DNA of 6,637 nucleotides, from the NCBI GenBank assembly GCA_023389315.1, contig JAEWEQ010000006.1, forward strand, positions 1 through 6,637. Reading direction: 5' to 3'. Made by a program: the position numbers and the translations under genes. The notes under the pieces were generated by a model, which saw only the letters and a list, made by a program, of their open reading frames with translations, was not told the origin of the DNA and made no database searches. The DNA comes from Actinomycetes bacterium (GTDB lineage: Bacteria; Actinomycetota; Actinomycetes; Actinomycetales; Actinomycetaceae). This document shows positions 1 to 5,305 of this stretch, in pieces; the stretch's first letter is position 1; each line of letters starts with the position of its first letter.

Positions 1-92
1 ATCAACTGGAACTGCGCTTTAGCGTGGGGGGCGTCCTTCGCGGACACCTACCGACGCTGATCACGAGGGCGAGGCGGGCGTTGGCAAATATT

Positions 93-494
93 GGCGGATG
101 AGTTGGCCTGTACGCCGGATTCTGTCCCAACGAGCGTTACCGTCCTCGTTATGGATGGTCATCTATCTAGGGCCGCTATCACTAACGGCCTCCAGCAACC
201 TACCCGTATGCGACGATGGATCACCGCTGCTGAAGTCGCCTTCAGCGCATACTGCTTGGTCTTGCTCCCGGTGGGGTTTACCTAGCCGACTTGGTCACCC
301 AAGCCGCTGGTGGTCTCTTACACCACCGTTTCACCCTTACCGCGGCATAAAGATGCCCCGGCGGTCTGTTTTCTGTGGCACTGGCCCGCGGGTCACCCCG
401 GGTGGCTGTTAGCCACCACCGTATCCGATGGAGTCCGGACGTTCCTCACCCGCCCCGCAGGGGCGGCCGCGACCATCCAGCCAACTCATCCGCC
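93..494 (-). ncRNA. rnpB: RNase P RNA, bacterial type A
   Basis: This is the catalytic RNA of ribonuclease P, which removes the 5' leader from pre-tRNAs together with the protein RnpA. Seen directly: the ends pair perfectly over 15 bases (GGCGGATGAGTTGGC from 494-480 against its complement at 107-93), forming helix P1. Reading on the minus strand, the conserved blocks come in the right order: GAGGAACGTCCGGACTCC (447-430, P4 5' side), ACAGAAAACAGACCGCC (376-360), a GGTAAGGGTGAAA block (341-329), GGTAAACCCC (282-273), and ACAGAATCCGGCGTACAG near the 3' end (125-108, P4 3' side). A short GC hairpin after P1 fits P3. About 402 nt is a normal length for an actinobacterial type A RNA. Open frames across this stretch are chance. 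The ends are placed from P1, so the mature termini may differ by a base or two. A probable promoter lies just upstream at 500-527. Confidence 0.96.
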
Positions 495-499
495 CCACT

Positions 500-527
500 A
501 GTGTACCCCCAGAAGCGGGTAAACTAA
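500..527 (-). promoter_or_regulatory. Probable rnpB promoter
   Basis: On the minus strand a -10 box TACACT (505-500) follows a weak -35-like TTAGTT (527-522) with a 16-base spacer. A start 6-7 bases beyond the -10 box would fall at about 493-494, which is where helix P1 of RNase P RNA begins. That agreement is the main support. The -35 match to TTGACA is poor. The -35 region overlaps the -10 box proposed for the divergent yaaA gene. Confidence 0.5.
520..525 (+). promoter_or_regulatory. Probable -10 box of a leaderless yaaA transcript
   Basis: TAAACT fits the TANNNT -10 pattern and ends 7 bases before the yaaA ATG at 533. Transcription would then begin at or within a base of the start codon. 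The absence of any Shine-Dalgarno-like sequence before that ATG agrees with a leaderless mRNA, which is common in actinobacteria. No convincing -35 box is visible around 497-502. Confidence 0.4.
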
Positions 528-532
528 CCCCC

Positions 533-1306
533 ATGTTGATACTGCTACCCCCTTCCGAAGGTAAAACCGCTCCCGCTGACGGCCCGAAACTGGACTTACC
601 GCAGGTGGCGCCGGGCGGAGAGGAACTACTGGAGGCCCGCGGTGAAATCCTCACCCGGCTGCAGGAAGTTTCCGCCCGCGAGGACGCGCTCGACGTCCTC
701 GGCGTGGGCCAACGCATCCAAGGGGAAGTGGAAGCCAACACCCGGTTGGAGACGGCCGCGTGCGCGCCGGCGCGCGAAATTTACACCGGGGTGCTTTACG
801 ACGCGGGTGACCTGGCGCACGCGCCCAGCAGCGAGGACGTGGCGGTGCTGGTGCAGTCCGCTCTGTTTGGAGTGGTGGACCTAGAAAGCCTGATCCCCGC
901 GTACCGGCTGTCAATGGGCGTGAAACTGCCCGGCGTGGGAGCGTTGGCCAGCTGGTGGCGACCACAATTGGAAGAGCTGTTGAATGGTTTAGCTGTGCAG
1001 CACCAAGTGGTGGTCGATGCCCGCTCCGGTGAATACCGCAAAGCCTGGCCGGGGGTGAAAGCTGACACCGACCTAATCACCGTGTCCGCCGTACGCGACC
1101 GCGCAGGGAAACGCTCGGTGGTATCGCACGAAGCCAAACGCTACCGCGGGATCCTCACCGGCGCGCTGATGCGCCGCGGTGGGCAGGTGGAAAACAGTGT
1201 CGATTTCGTGATCGACACTGCCCGCAGTTTGATTGGCGAGGACGTCACCGGCGTGGAAGTGCGAGAAACCAAGCACGCCTTAGACCTGGTGATCGTCACG
1301 CCATAG
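533..1306 (+). CDS. yaaA: YaaA family (DUF328/UPF0246) peroxide stress protein
   Basis: A soluble cytoplasmic protein of 257 residues, the normal size for this family. E. coli YaaA limits free intracellular iron and so reduces oxidative damage during peroxide stress; applying that role here rests on family membership. Seen: the N-terminal signature LLPPSEGK (4-11), YTGVLYDAGD (84-93), SALFGVVDLESLIPAYRLSM (109-128), WWRPQLEELL (141-150), VDARSGEYRKAW (161-172), and a basic segment VSHEAKRYRGIL (197-208) where family members carry conserved lysine and arginine residues. The frame is open further upstream into rnpB, but the ATG at 533 gives exactly the family N-terminus. There is no ribosome binding site before it, and a TANNNT box lies 7 bases upstream, so leaderless translation is likely. 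The gene diverges from rnpB and converges on the zinc-ribbon-family gene. No truncation or frameshift is visible. Confidence 0.93.
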   Translation: MLILLPPSEGKTAPADGPKLDLPQVAPGGEELLEARGEILTRLQEVSAREDALDVLGVGQRIQGEVEANTRLETAACAPAREIYTGVLYDAGDLAHAPSSEDVAVLVQSALFGVVDLESLIPAYRLSMGVKLPGVGALASWWRPQLEELLNGLAVQHQVVVDARSGEYRKAWPGVKADTDLITVSAVRDRAGKRSVVSHEAKRYRGILTGALMRRGGQVENSVDFVIDTARSLIGEDVTGVEVRETKHALDLVIVTP

Positions 1307-1351
1307 GACTTGGCGGCCCCGCTAGGTGTAGGGATACGCGCTCGGCTGCGC

Positions 1352-1393
1352 GGGCGGGCCACGCCCACCGGGCGCAGAAAAACGCGCCCGCCC
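1352..1393. terminator. GC-rich inverted repeats between convergent genes, possible bidirectional terminator
   Basis: The 86-base gap between the yaaA stop and the stop of the facing gene holds competing hairpins. One is a 7-bp stem, CGGGCGC (1369-1375) with GCGCCCG (1384-1390), around the loop agaaaaac. Another is an 8-bp stem, GGGCGGGC (1352-1359) with GCCCGCCC (1386-1393). A third, smaller stem is gggcg/cgccc around 1354-1366. The position between two converging genes suits a terminator. There is no T-run after any stem on either strand (the only A/T run sits in the loop), so it is not a textbook intrinsic terminator. Confidence 0.35.
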
Positions 1394-2127
1394 TACTCGG
1401 TGGGAGATTTAACGACCAGGCACTCCAGTTCCTCACTGAAGTAAACCTCGTCGTCCCCCAAAGACATAATGCCGTGCCATTCCTCTTCGGAAAGGTCGGT
1501 CATCAAGCCCACGATCTGGCGGCCCTTGGCTTCCAACACGCCCAGGCCACCGGTGCGGGACCGGCAGTATTCGTACTCGTCAAGAATCTCCCCCGCCAAG
1601 TCGCCAGCGAGCTGACTGCGGGTGGTTTCCTGCTGCTGGAGTTCCTCCCCAACTTCCCCCAACGCACCGTCAAGCTCAGCCTTAGCTTCCTGCTGCGCAG
1701 TCTCTAACGCGGCCATCTGCGAAGTGATGGAATTAACATTAGAGTTAGCTTTCTCTAAGACATCCATCAAGGTGAGGAGCTCGGTTTCCAATACTTCGCG
1801 CCGCTGCGCCATCTGGTTCAGCTCATACTGGATGGCTTGCAAGTCCTTGTGGGAGCCCTCCCCCGCCGCCAGGCGCTTCGACATGGCATCTTGGCGGGCC
1901 ACCAGGCGTTCCAAGTCAGCTTCCACCCGGGTGACTTCACGCTTTTGGTCCCCTGCATGGGAGCGCGCAGACACGCGAGCGCGTTCCAGGTCCGCGTGCC
2001 GGCCTTTGAGTTCTTCCAAAGTCGCCAACGCCGGATGTTTGCGCTGCGCTGCCCGCAGCTGGGCGATACGAGTATCAACCTGTTGCAGTTGCAAAAGCTG
2101 AGCTTGTTGAGCGCGGGTAGCTTCCAC
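1393..2127 (-). CDS. Coiled-coil protein of the C4-type zinc-ribbon family (CT398/Rv2229c-like) lacking the zinc cysteines
   Basis: The 244-residue protein is mostly long charged, heptad-rich helix (about 1-180, rich in Q, E, R, L and A), followed by a short C-terminal domain. This layout and its place directly after a nif3-family gene match the family of Rv2229c and Chlamydia CT398; no precise biochemical role is firmly established for the family. Oddity: the C-terminal domain normally carries two CxxC knuckles. Aligning it by eye on the family pattern (R-x-C-x-x-C ... DEVVRCxxC) puts I205/L208 and S231/L234 at those four places, so zinc binding should be lost although the surrounding fold signature (DLS at 211-213, DDEVYF at 225-230) is kept. 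The GTG start at 2127 is supported by GGGAGG seven bases upstream. It is the last gene of the MFS-nif3 operon, 27 bases after the nif3 stop, and converges with yaaA. Confidence 0.82.
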   Translation of the reverse strand: MEATRAQQAQLLQLQQVDTRIAQLRAAQRKHPALATLEELKGRHADLERARVSARSHAGDQKREVTRVEADLERLVARQDAMSKRLAAGEGSHKDLQAIQYELNQMAQRREVLETELLTLMDVLEKANSNVNSITSQMAALETAQQEAKAELDGALGEVGEELQQQETTRSQLAGDLAGEILDEYEYCRSRTGGLGVLEAKGRQIVGLMTDLSEEEWHGIMSLGDDEVYFSEELECLVVKSPTE

Positions 2128-2134
2128 GTTTAAT

Positions 2135-2140
2135 CCTCCC
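2135..2140 (-). promoter_or_regulatory. Strong ribosome binding site fixing a GTG start
   Basis: GGGAGG on the minus strand (2140-2135) lies 7 bases before the GTG at 2127-2125, an ideal spacing. It decides the start of the coiled-coil gene and suggests independent, efficient translation rather than coupling to the nif3 stop. Confidence 0.75.
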
Positions 2141-2154
2141 TGGCGTGAATGGTC

Positions 2155-3021
2155 CTACTCGATTGTACTGCCCCCGGTGGTGGGCAAGTGCAGCGCCCAC
2201 GGTTCCGTCACCGTGGTGGACACTTCCACCTTGAGTTCGACGCCGGCCTTCTTCGCCGCTTCCTGTAGATCCTTCGCGAGGACGGGCAACCACAGCCATT
2301 CGGTGGCCCAGTGAGAGCCACATACGAGGGCGGGGGCACCCTCCAAAAGATGCTCACTTGCCGGGTGGTGGCGCAAATCCGCAGTGACATAAACGTCTGC
2401 TTCTAACTCGCGCGCCAAGTCCAAGAATGAGTCCCCCGCGCCGCCGGAAACGGCGACGCGCTGCACCGGGGTGTCCAACTCCATGTTGTCGGGGACACCA
2501 ACGAAAATCCCATGCGGACCGGCGGGGAGATTTTCCGCCACGCGCTGGGCGAAGTCACGCAGCGGCATGGGGGCGGGGAGGTTTTCGATGCGTCCCAGGC
2601 CACGGGGCCTGCCGTCCTCGTCCACGTCCTTGGTTTCGAATGGCTCCCCCTCGATGCCAACGGCTTTAGCTAGGGCCCACGCCACTCCCCGGGCGGCGGA
2701 GTCAGCGTTGGTGTGAGCGTTAGCTAGGGCTACGTCGGCGCGGATCAGGTCACGCACCATGCGGCCCTTCGCGGTCTGGGAGGAAACGAAACTGGTGCCG
2801 CGCAGGAACAGCGGATGGTGGGTGATGAGCATGTCGGCACCAGACTCCACCGCTTCCGCAACGGTGGCAGGCACCGGGTCAACCGCCAAGACGATGCGCT
2901 CTACACGCGCGTCAGGTTCCCCCACGATGAGGCCGTTTTTGTCCCAATCTTCTTGCAAATGTGGTGGGTAAAGAGCGTTGAGCTGCGCCATCACGTCCGC
3001 CACGGTCCAAGTATTACTCAT
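2155..3021 (-). CDS. Nif3/YbgI family dinuclear metal-center protein (DUF34)
   Basis: A 288-residue cytoplasmic protein of the Nif3-like family, which forms hexameric toroids with a two-metal site in each subunit. Family annotations such as 'GTP cyclohydrolase I type 2' are not well supported by biochemistry, so the function is open; a role in metal handling or nucleotide hydrolysis is only inferred. Seen: the N-terminal WDKNGLIVG (26-34), VDPVPATVAEAVESGADMLI leading to THHPLF with H68 and H69, AHTNADSA with D107, and the C-terminal GSHWATEW with H237 and E241. These five residues match the metal ligands of E. coli YbgI, so the site looks intact. The length is slightly over the YbgI size (about 250) and well short of the family members that carry an inserted domain. 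The ATG at 3021 overlaps the MFS stop (3016-3014) by 8 bases, with only a weak AGG eight bases upstream, so translation is probably coupled. The coiled-coil gene follows after 27 bases, as in mycobacteria. Confidence 0.93.
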   Translation of the reverse strand: MSNTWTVADVMAQLNALYPPHLQEDWDKNGLIVGEPDARVERIVLAVDPVPATVAEAVESGADMLITHHPLFLRGTSFVSSQTAKGRMVRDLIRADVALANAHTNADSAARGVAWALAKAVGIEGEPFETKDVDEDGRPRGLGRIENLPAPMPLRDFAQRVAENLPAGPHGIFVGVPDNMELDTPVQRVAVSGGAGDSFLDLARELEADVYVTADLRHHPASEHLLEGAPALVCGSHWATEWLWLPVLAKDLQEAAKKAGVELKVEVSTTVTEPWALHLPTTGGSTIE

Positions 3022-4291
3022 GCTTCGAACCTAACACGTCTGCCGGTTTCACGCGGCCCGGAAGTACCGCTGCCAGGGCCACGGTGACGGCGCCGGCCAC
3101 TGCGACCACGCTCAATCCCCACTGCAACGAAGATGCTGCTGCGATAGCACCCACTGTCGGAGCCGTAAGCATGAACCCCAGTCGCATCAGCCAAGACACC
3201 ACGGTCAAGCCCGTACCTGGCTGCAAATGCGGGAGGTTATCGGCTGCATGCATGGCAGCGGGCACCAAGGTGGCGGAGCCGAATCCGGCAGCCGCGAAAC
3301 CCGCGAGCGTCACCGGGATGGTCGGCCACGCGATAGCGCTACCCACACCGAGGGCGATCAGGGTGGCACCGAAGCGCGCGACATTGCGGTAACCCCAGCG
3401 GTTCACCATGGGGTCGCCAGCGAGGCGGCCGATGAACTGGGCTCCCACGATGGCGGGAAAGCCGAGCACAGCGATCTGGGTGGCTGCGTGGAGGTCACGC
3501 CCCAGGTAGAGGGTGGCCCAGGAGTTCGCCATGTCCTCCACCATGGCACCGGCCGTAGCAATCAAAACCAAAGCAAGTAGCACGAAAAACACCGATCGCC
3601 GGCTCCATCTGTGGGCAACCGAATTCACGGAAACCAAGGCTGAATCCGCTGGTCTACCGCCATCGACGACACTTGTTTCGTGATCCGGGGCGGCTCCCCC
3701 GCCCTCGCCACTATCCGGCAAACAGCCCCGCCGCGCCCACCACGCTAGGCCACTGCAAAGGACAGCGGAGCAAAATAGATGCCACCGCACTGGCACAGCC
3801 AAGGCAATCGCACCTGCCGCCATCAAGCCACCAAACACCGCCCCCAATGACCAAATCGCGTGAAAGCCGTTGATAATCGAACGCCCATAGCGGCGCTGAA
3901 CCTCCAAACCGTGGGTGTTCTGAGCAACATCGGTGATCGCGTCAGCCGCTCCCGCGACCGCTAACAAAGCCGCAAACAATGCTGGCACCGGCATTAGCAC
4001 AGCAAATACCAACGCGCTCGCGGTGACCATCGTGCCGAACATCGCGACCCGGCCCGCACCAAACCTACGCACAAACCAGCCCGCAGCCAGACCCGCACCG
4101 ATAGCTCCCGCCGGTAAAGCAGCGACCGCTAAACCATAAATATCGTCCGGCAACGCGTAAGACGATTTAACCTGCGGGAGGCGAGGAAGCAGATTCGCAA
4201 TCACCGCCCCATTGGTGAAGAAGAACACCGCCGTGGCTAAACGTGCTCGGGATAACAACGCGCTCGGGGCCAAGCTCCTACCAAATGCCAT
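3014..4291 (-). CDS. Major facilitator superfamily transporter, YbjJ-like
   Basis: A 425-residue inner-membrane transporter with about 12 hydrophobic segments in two halves, separated by a polar cytoplasmic loop at about 188-232. Substrate unknown. Seen: TM1 begins LATAVFFFTNGAVIANLLPR (18-37), the wording typical of YbjJ-like MFS proteins; a degenerate motif A GWFVRRFGAGR (71-81) follows TM2; DAITDVAQNTHGLEVQRRYG (117-136) and FHAIWSLGAVFGG (143-155) mark TM4-5; VEDMANSWATLYL (251-263) starts the second half and GRLAGDPMVNRWG (288-300) is its motif A counterpart. The frame stays open 65 codons further upstream, running into the divergent protease gene; I chose the ATG at 4291 because it gives the family N-terminus and leaves a 96-base divergent promoter region. 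An AAGG lies about 12 bases before this ATG, so the ribosome binding site is mediocre. It is first gene of the operon with nif3 and the coiled-coil gene. Confidence 0.88.
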   Translation of the reverse strand: MAFGRSLAPSALLSRARLATAVFFFTNGAVIANLLPRLPQVKSSYALPDDIYGLAVAALPAGAIGAGLAAGWFVRRFGAGRVAMFGTMVTASALVFAVLMPVPALFAALLAVAGAADAITDVAQNTHGLEVQRRYGRSIINGFHAIWSLGAVFGGLMAAGAIALAVPVRWHLFCSAVLCSGLAWWARRGCLPDSGEGGGAAPDHETSVVDGGRPADSALVSVNSVAHRWSRRSVFFVLLALVLIATAGAMVEDMANSWATLYLGRDLHAATQIAVLGFPAIVGAQFIGRLAGDPMVNRWGYRNVARFGATLIALGVGSAIAWPTIPVTLAGFAAAGFGSATLVPAAMHAADNLPHLQPGTGLTVVSWLMRLGFMLTAPTVGAIAAASSLQWGLSVVAVAGAVTVALAAVLPGRVKPADVLGSKHE

Positions 4292-4387
4292 AGTAAAAAT
4301 GCTACCTTGAATGCTCGTAAGCGCCGCCGCAGCCCCGCCTGCCAGTAGCGCGAGGGCGGCACAGACCGCAGTAAAAGGAAACCGGAC
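4292..4387. promoter_or_regulatory. Divergent intergenic region between MFS and protease genes
   Basis: Ninety-six bases separate the two divergent start codons, so both promoters should lie here. Possible -10 elements are TGCTACCTT (4300-4308, plus, an extended TGnTAnnnT form) for the protease and TAGCAT (4304-4299, minus) for the transporter; they overlap each other. Neither has a recognisable -35 box at the right distance. The assignments are weak and the centre of the region is very GC-rich. Confidence 0.3.
4374..4379 (+). promoter_or_regulatory. Ribosome binding site fixing a TTG start
   Basis: AAAGGA ends 8 bases before the TTG at 4388-4390. No site of comparable quality precedes the first internal ATG at 4448, so the rarer TTG codon is preferred as the start of the CPBP protease. 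Confidence 0.65.
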
Positions 4388-5152
4388 TTGACCAAACGCC
4401 CCCTCTTCAGCAACCCCTTCATCCCGGCAATCGTGTACACCGCCGCCATGACGGCCGCCATCGCCACATCCAATTACCTCTTCCACATACCCTATGGAGC
4501 ACCGGGGTTCACTACCGTCATGATGCTGCCACTAATGGCGGTCACGGCGTTTACCCTGTGGGTCGCCAAAACTCAAAACATCAAATGGATTGGAAACTGG
4601 CGAAGCTGGCGCGCCTGGGCGTGGGTGGCCCCCTGGTTACTCGTGGAAGTTATCCTCGCTACCGCCCTCGCCTCTCACCTGTTTAGTCAACCGCGACTTT
4701 TGAGCACAGCTGTAATCACCCTCATCACCTGCATCTTCGTCGGAATCGGCGAAGAAGTCATGTACCGAGGTGTAACCATCCAACTAACGCAAAAGTACCT
4801 AAACATCTATCTCGCTATGGCGCTATCAGCGGCACTGTTTTCGCTGCTCCACGCAGGTAACATACTGGGTGGCCTTAGCGGCCCCGAGACTATTGCACAG
4901 CTCAAAGACACTCTGATTTTTGGCCTGGCACTAGCTCCCATTGCCATTCTTTCCCGCACTCTAATACCGCTTATAGTTATGCATGCGGGCTGGGACTTCC
5001 TCATCCTAACCACCCATAACATAGCGGAGCTAAAAGGCTACGTGGCGATAGCGTCCCTAGTGGATAAATGGTGGATGATCATCGCCATGATCATCGCCTG
5101 GACGCTGGTTTTCCTGAAACACCGCACCAAAGGCGCGAACCAAAAAGATTGA
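4388..5152 (+). CDS. CPBP family intramembrane metalloprotease (CAAX protease/Abi)
   Basis: A 254-residue polytopic membrane protein with about eight hydrophobic segments. CPBP proteins are glutamate-type intramembrane proteases related to eukaryotic Rce1; bacterial members are linked to bacteriocin self-immunity, peptide maturation or processing of membrane proteins, and the substrate here is unknown. Seen: all three active-site motifs in order, EEVMYR (E122, E123, R127), FSLLH (F151, H155) and HAGWD (H199, D203). The enzyme should therefore be active. TTG at 4388 is chosen as start because AAAGGA sits 8 bases upstream. The gene has no obvious partner: it diverges from the MFS gene and is followed by a 150-base gap. 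Two 60-base lines counted by hand are 48-52% GC against 63% in a line of nif3, so it may have been acquired. No bacteriocin gene is visible nearby. Confidence 0.9.
   Translation: MTKRPLFSNPFIPAIVYTAAMTAAIATSNYLFHIPYGAPGFTTVMMLPLMAVTAFTLWVAKTQNIKWIGNWRSWRAWAWVAPWLLVEVILATALASHLFSQPRLLSTAVITLITCIFVGIGEEVMYRGVTIQLTQKYLNIYLAMALSAALFSLLHAGNILGGLSGPETIAQLKDTLIFGLALAPIAILSRTLIPLIVMHAGWDFLILTTHNIAELKGYVAIASLVDKWWMIIAMIIAWTLVFLKHRTKGANQKD
5075..5098 (+). repeat. Perfect 12-bp tandem duplication inside the protease gene
   Basis: ATGATCATCGCC occurs twice in a row (5075-5086 and 5087-5098), in frame, coding Met-Ile-Ile-Ala twice in the last transmembrane segment. The copies are identical down to third bases, which suggests a recent duplication rather than convergence. 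Confidence 0.8.
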
Positions 5153-5153
5153 T

Positions 5154-5255
5154 TTAAGCCCCTGGCGCGATGGACACGCGAGCGATCTGGGCGATATCCA
5201 CTGCTCGATGGCGTTGGATGGGCTTGCGATGGTCCCAGTAGCTCACCACCCCGGA
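5154..5255 (-). pseudogene. Possible C-terminal remnant of a small helix-turn-helix protein
   Basis: Between a TAG (5258-5256) and a TAA (5156-5154) the minus strand encodes 33 residues, including VVSYWDHRKPIQRHRAVDIA (residues 3-22) and ending IARVSIAPGA. This resembles the recognition helix and last helices of Cro/YdaS-like regulators, where a (V/I)SxW segment is followed by (K/R)xPI...RA..IA. The N-terminal helices are absent, so if real it is a decayed 5'-truncated gene. It is too short for firm assignment and could be chance, but the composition reads like protein and it sits in accessory-looking sequence before the acetyltransferase. Confidence 0.3.
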
Positions 5256-5288
5256 CTATCCGAACAGCCTTCAGATAGTTATTCGTTC

Positions 5289-5294
5289 TATGTT
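5289..5294 (+). promoter_or_regulatory. Possible -10 box for the acetyltransferase gene
   Basis: TATGTT lies 11 bases before the ATG at 5306 in the most AT-rich part of the gap (about 5271-5296), so it would give a very short leader of about 5 bases. No clear -35 box is seen at the matching distance. Assignment is tentative. Confidence 0.25.
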
Positions 5295-5305
5295 AGGTTG
5301 GTGGC

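Noticed and set aside
30..48. A 7-bp hairpin (GGTGTCC/GGACGCC around GCGAA on the minus strand) downstream of rnpB as its terminator.
   Set aside because: It includes a G-T pair, has no following T-run and lies 45 bases past the P1 helix. It may be chance in GC-rich DNA.
1..101. Two plus-strand frames open from the left edge, one ending at 58-60 and one ending at 99-101 inside the 3' end of rnpB.
   Set aside because: Each is under 35 codons, they overlap each other, and neither shows a motif I recognise. One may be the tail of a real gene entering from the left, but the sequence does not say which.
91..501. Several open frames on both strands between 91 and 501.
   Set aside because: They lie over the RNase P RNA gene, whose structure fully explains this stretch.
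1474..2133. Long plus-strand frames antisense to the coiled-coil gene.
   Set aside because: They mirror the codon pattern of a gene with a clear ribosome binding site and family features on the minus strand.
4311..4391. A 26-codon leader ORF (ATG 4311) whose stop overlaps the TTG of the protease gene by four bases, suggesting translational coupling.
   Set aside because: No ribosome binding site precedes the ATG and the peptide is alanine/serine-rich low complexity. The protease has its own good site at 4374-4379.
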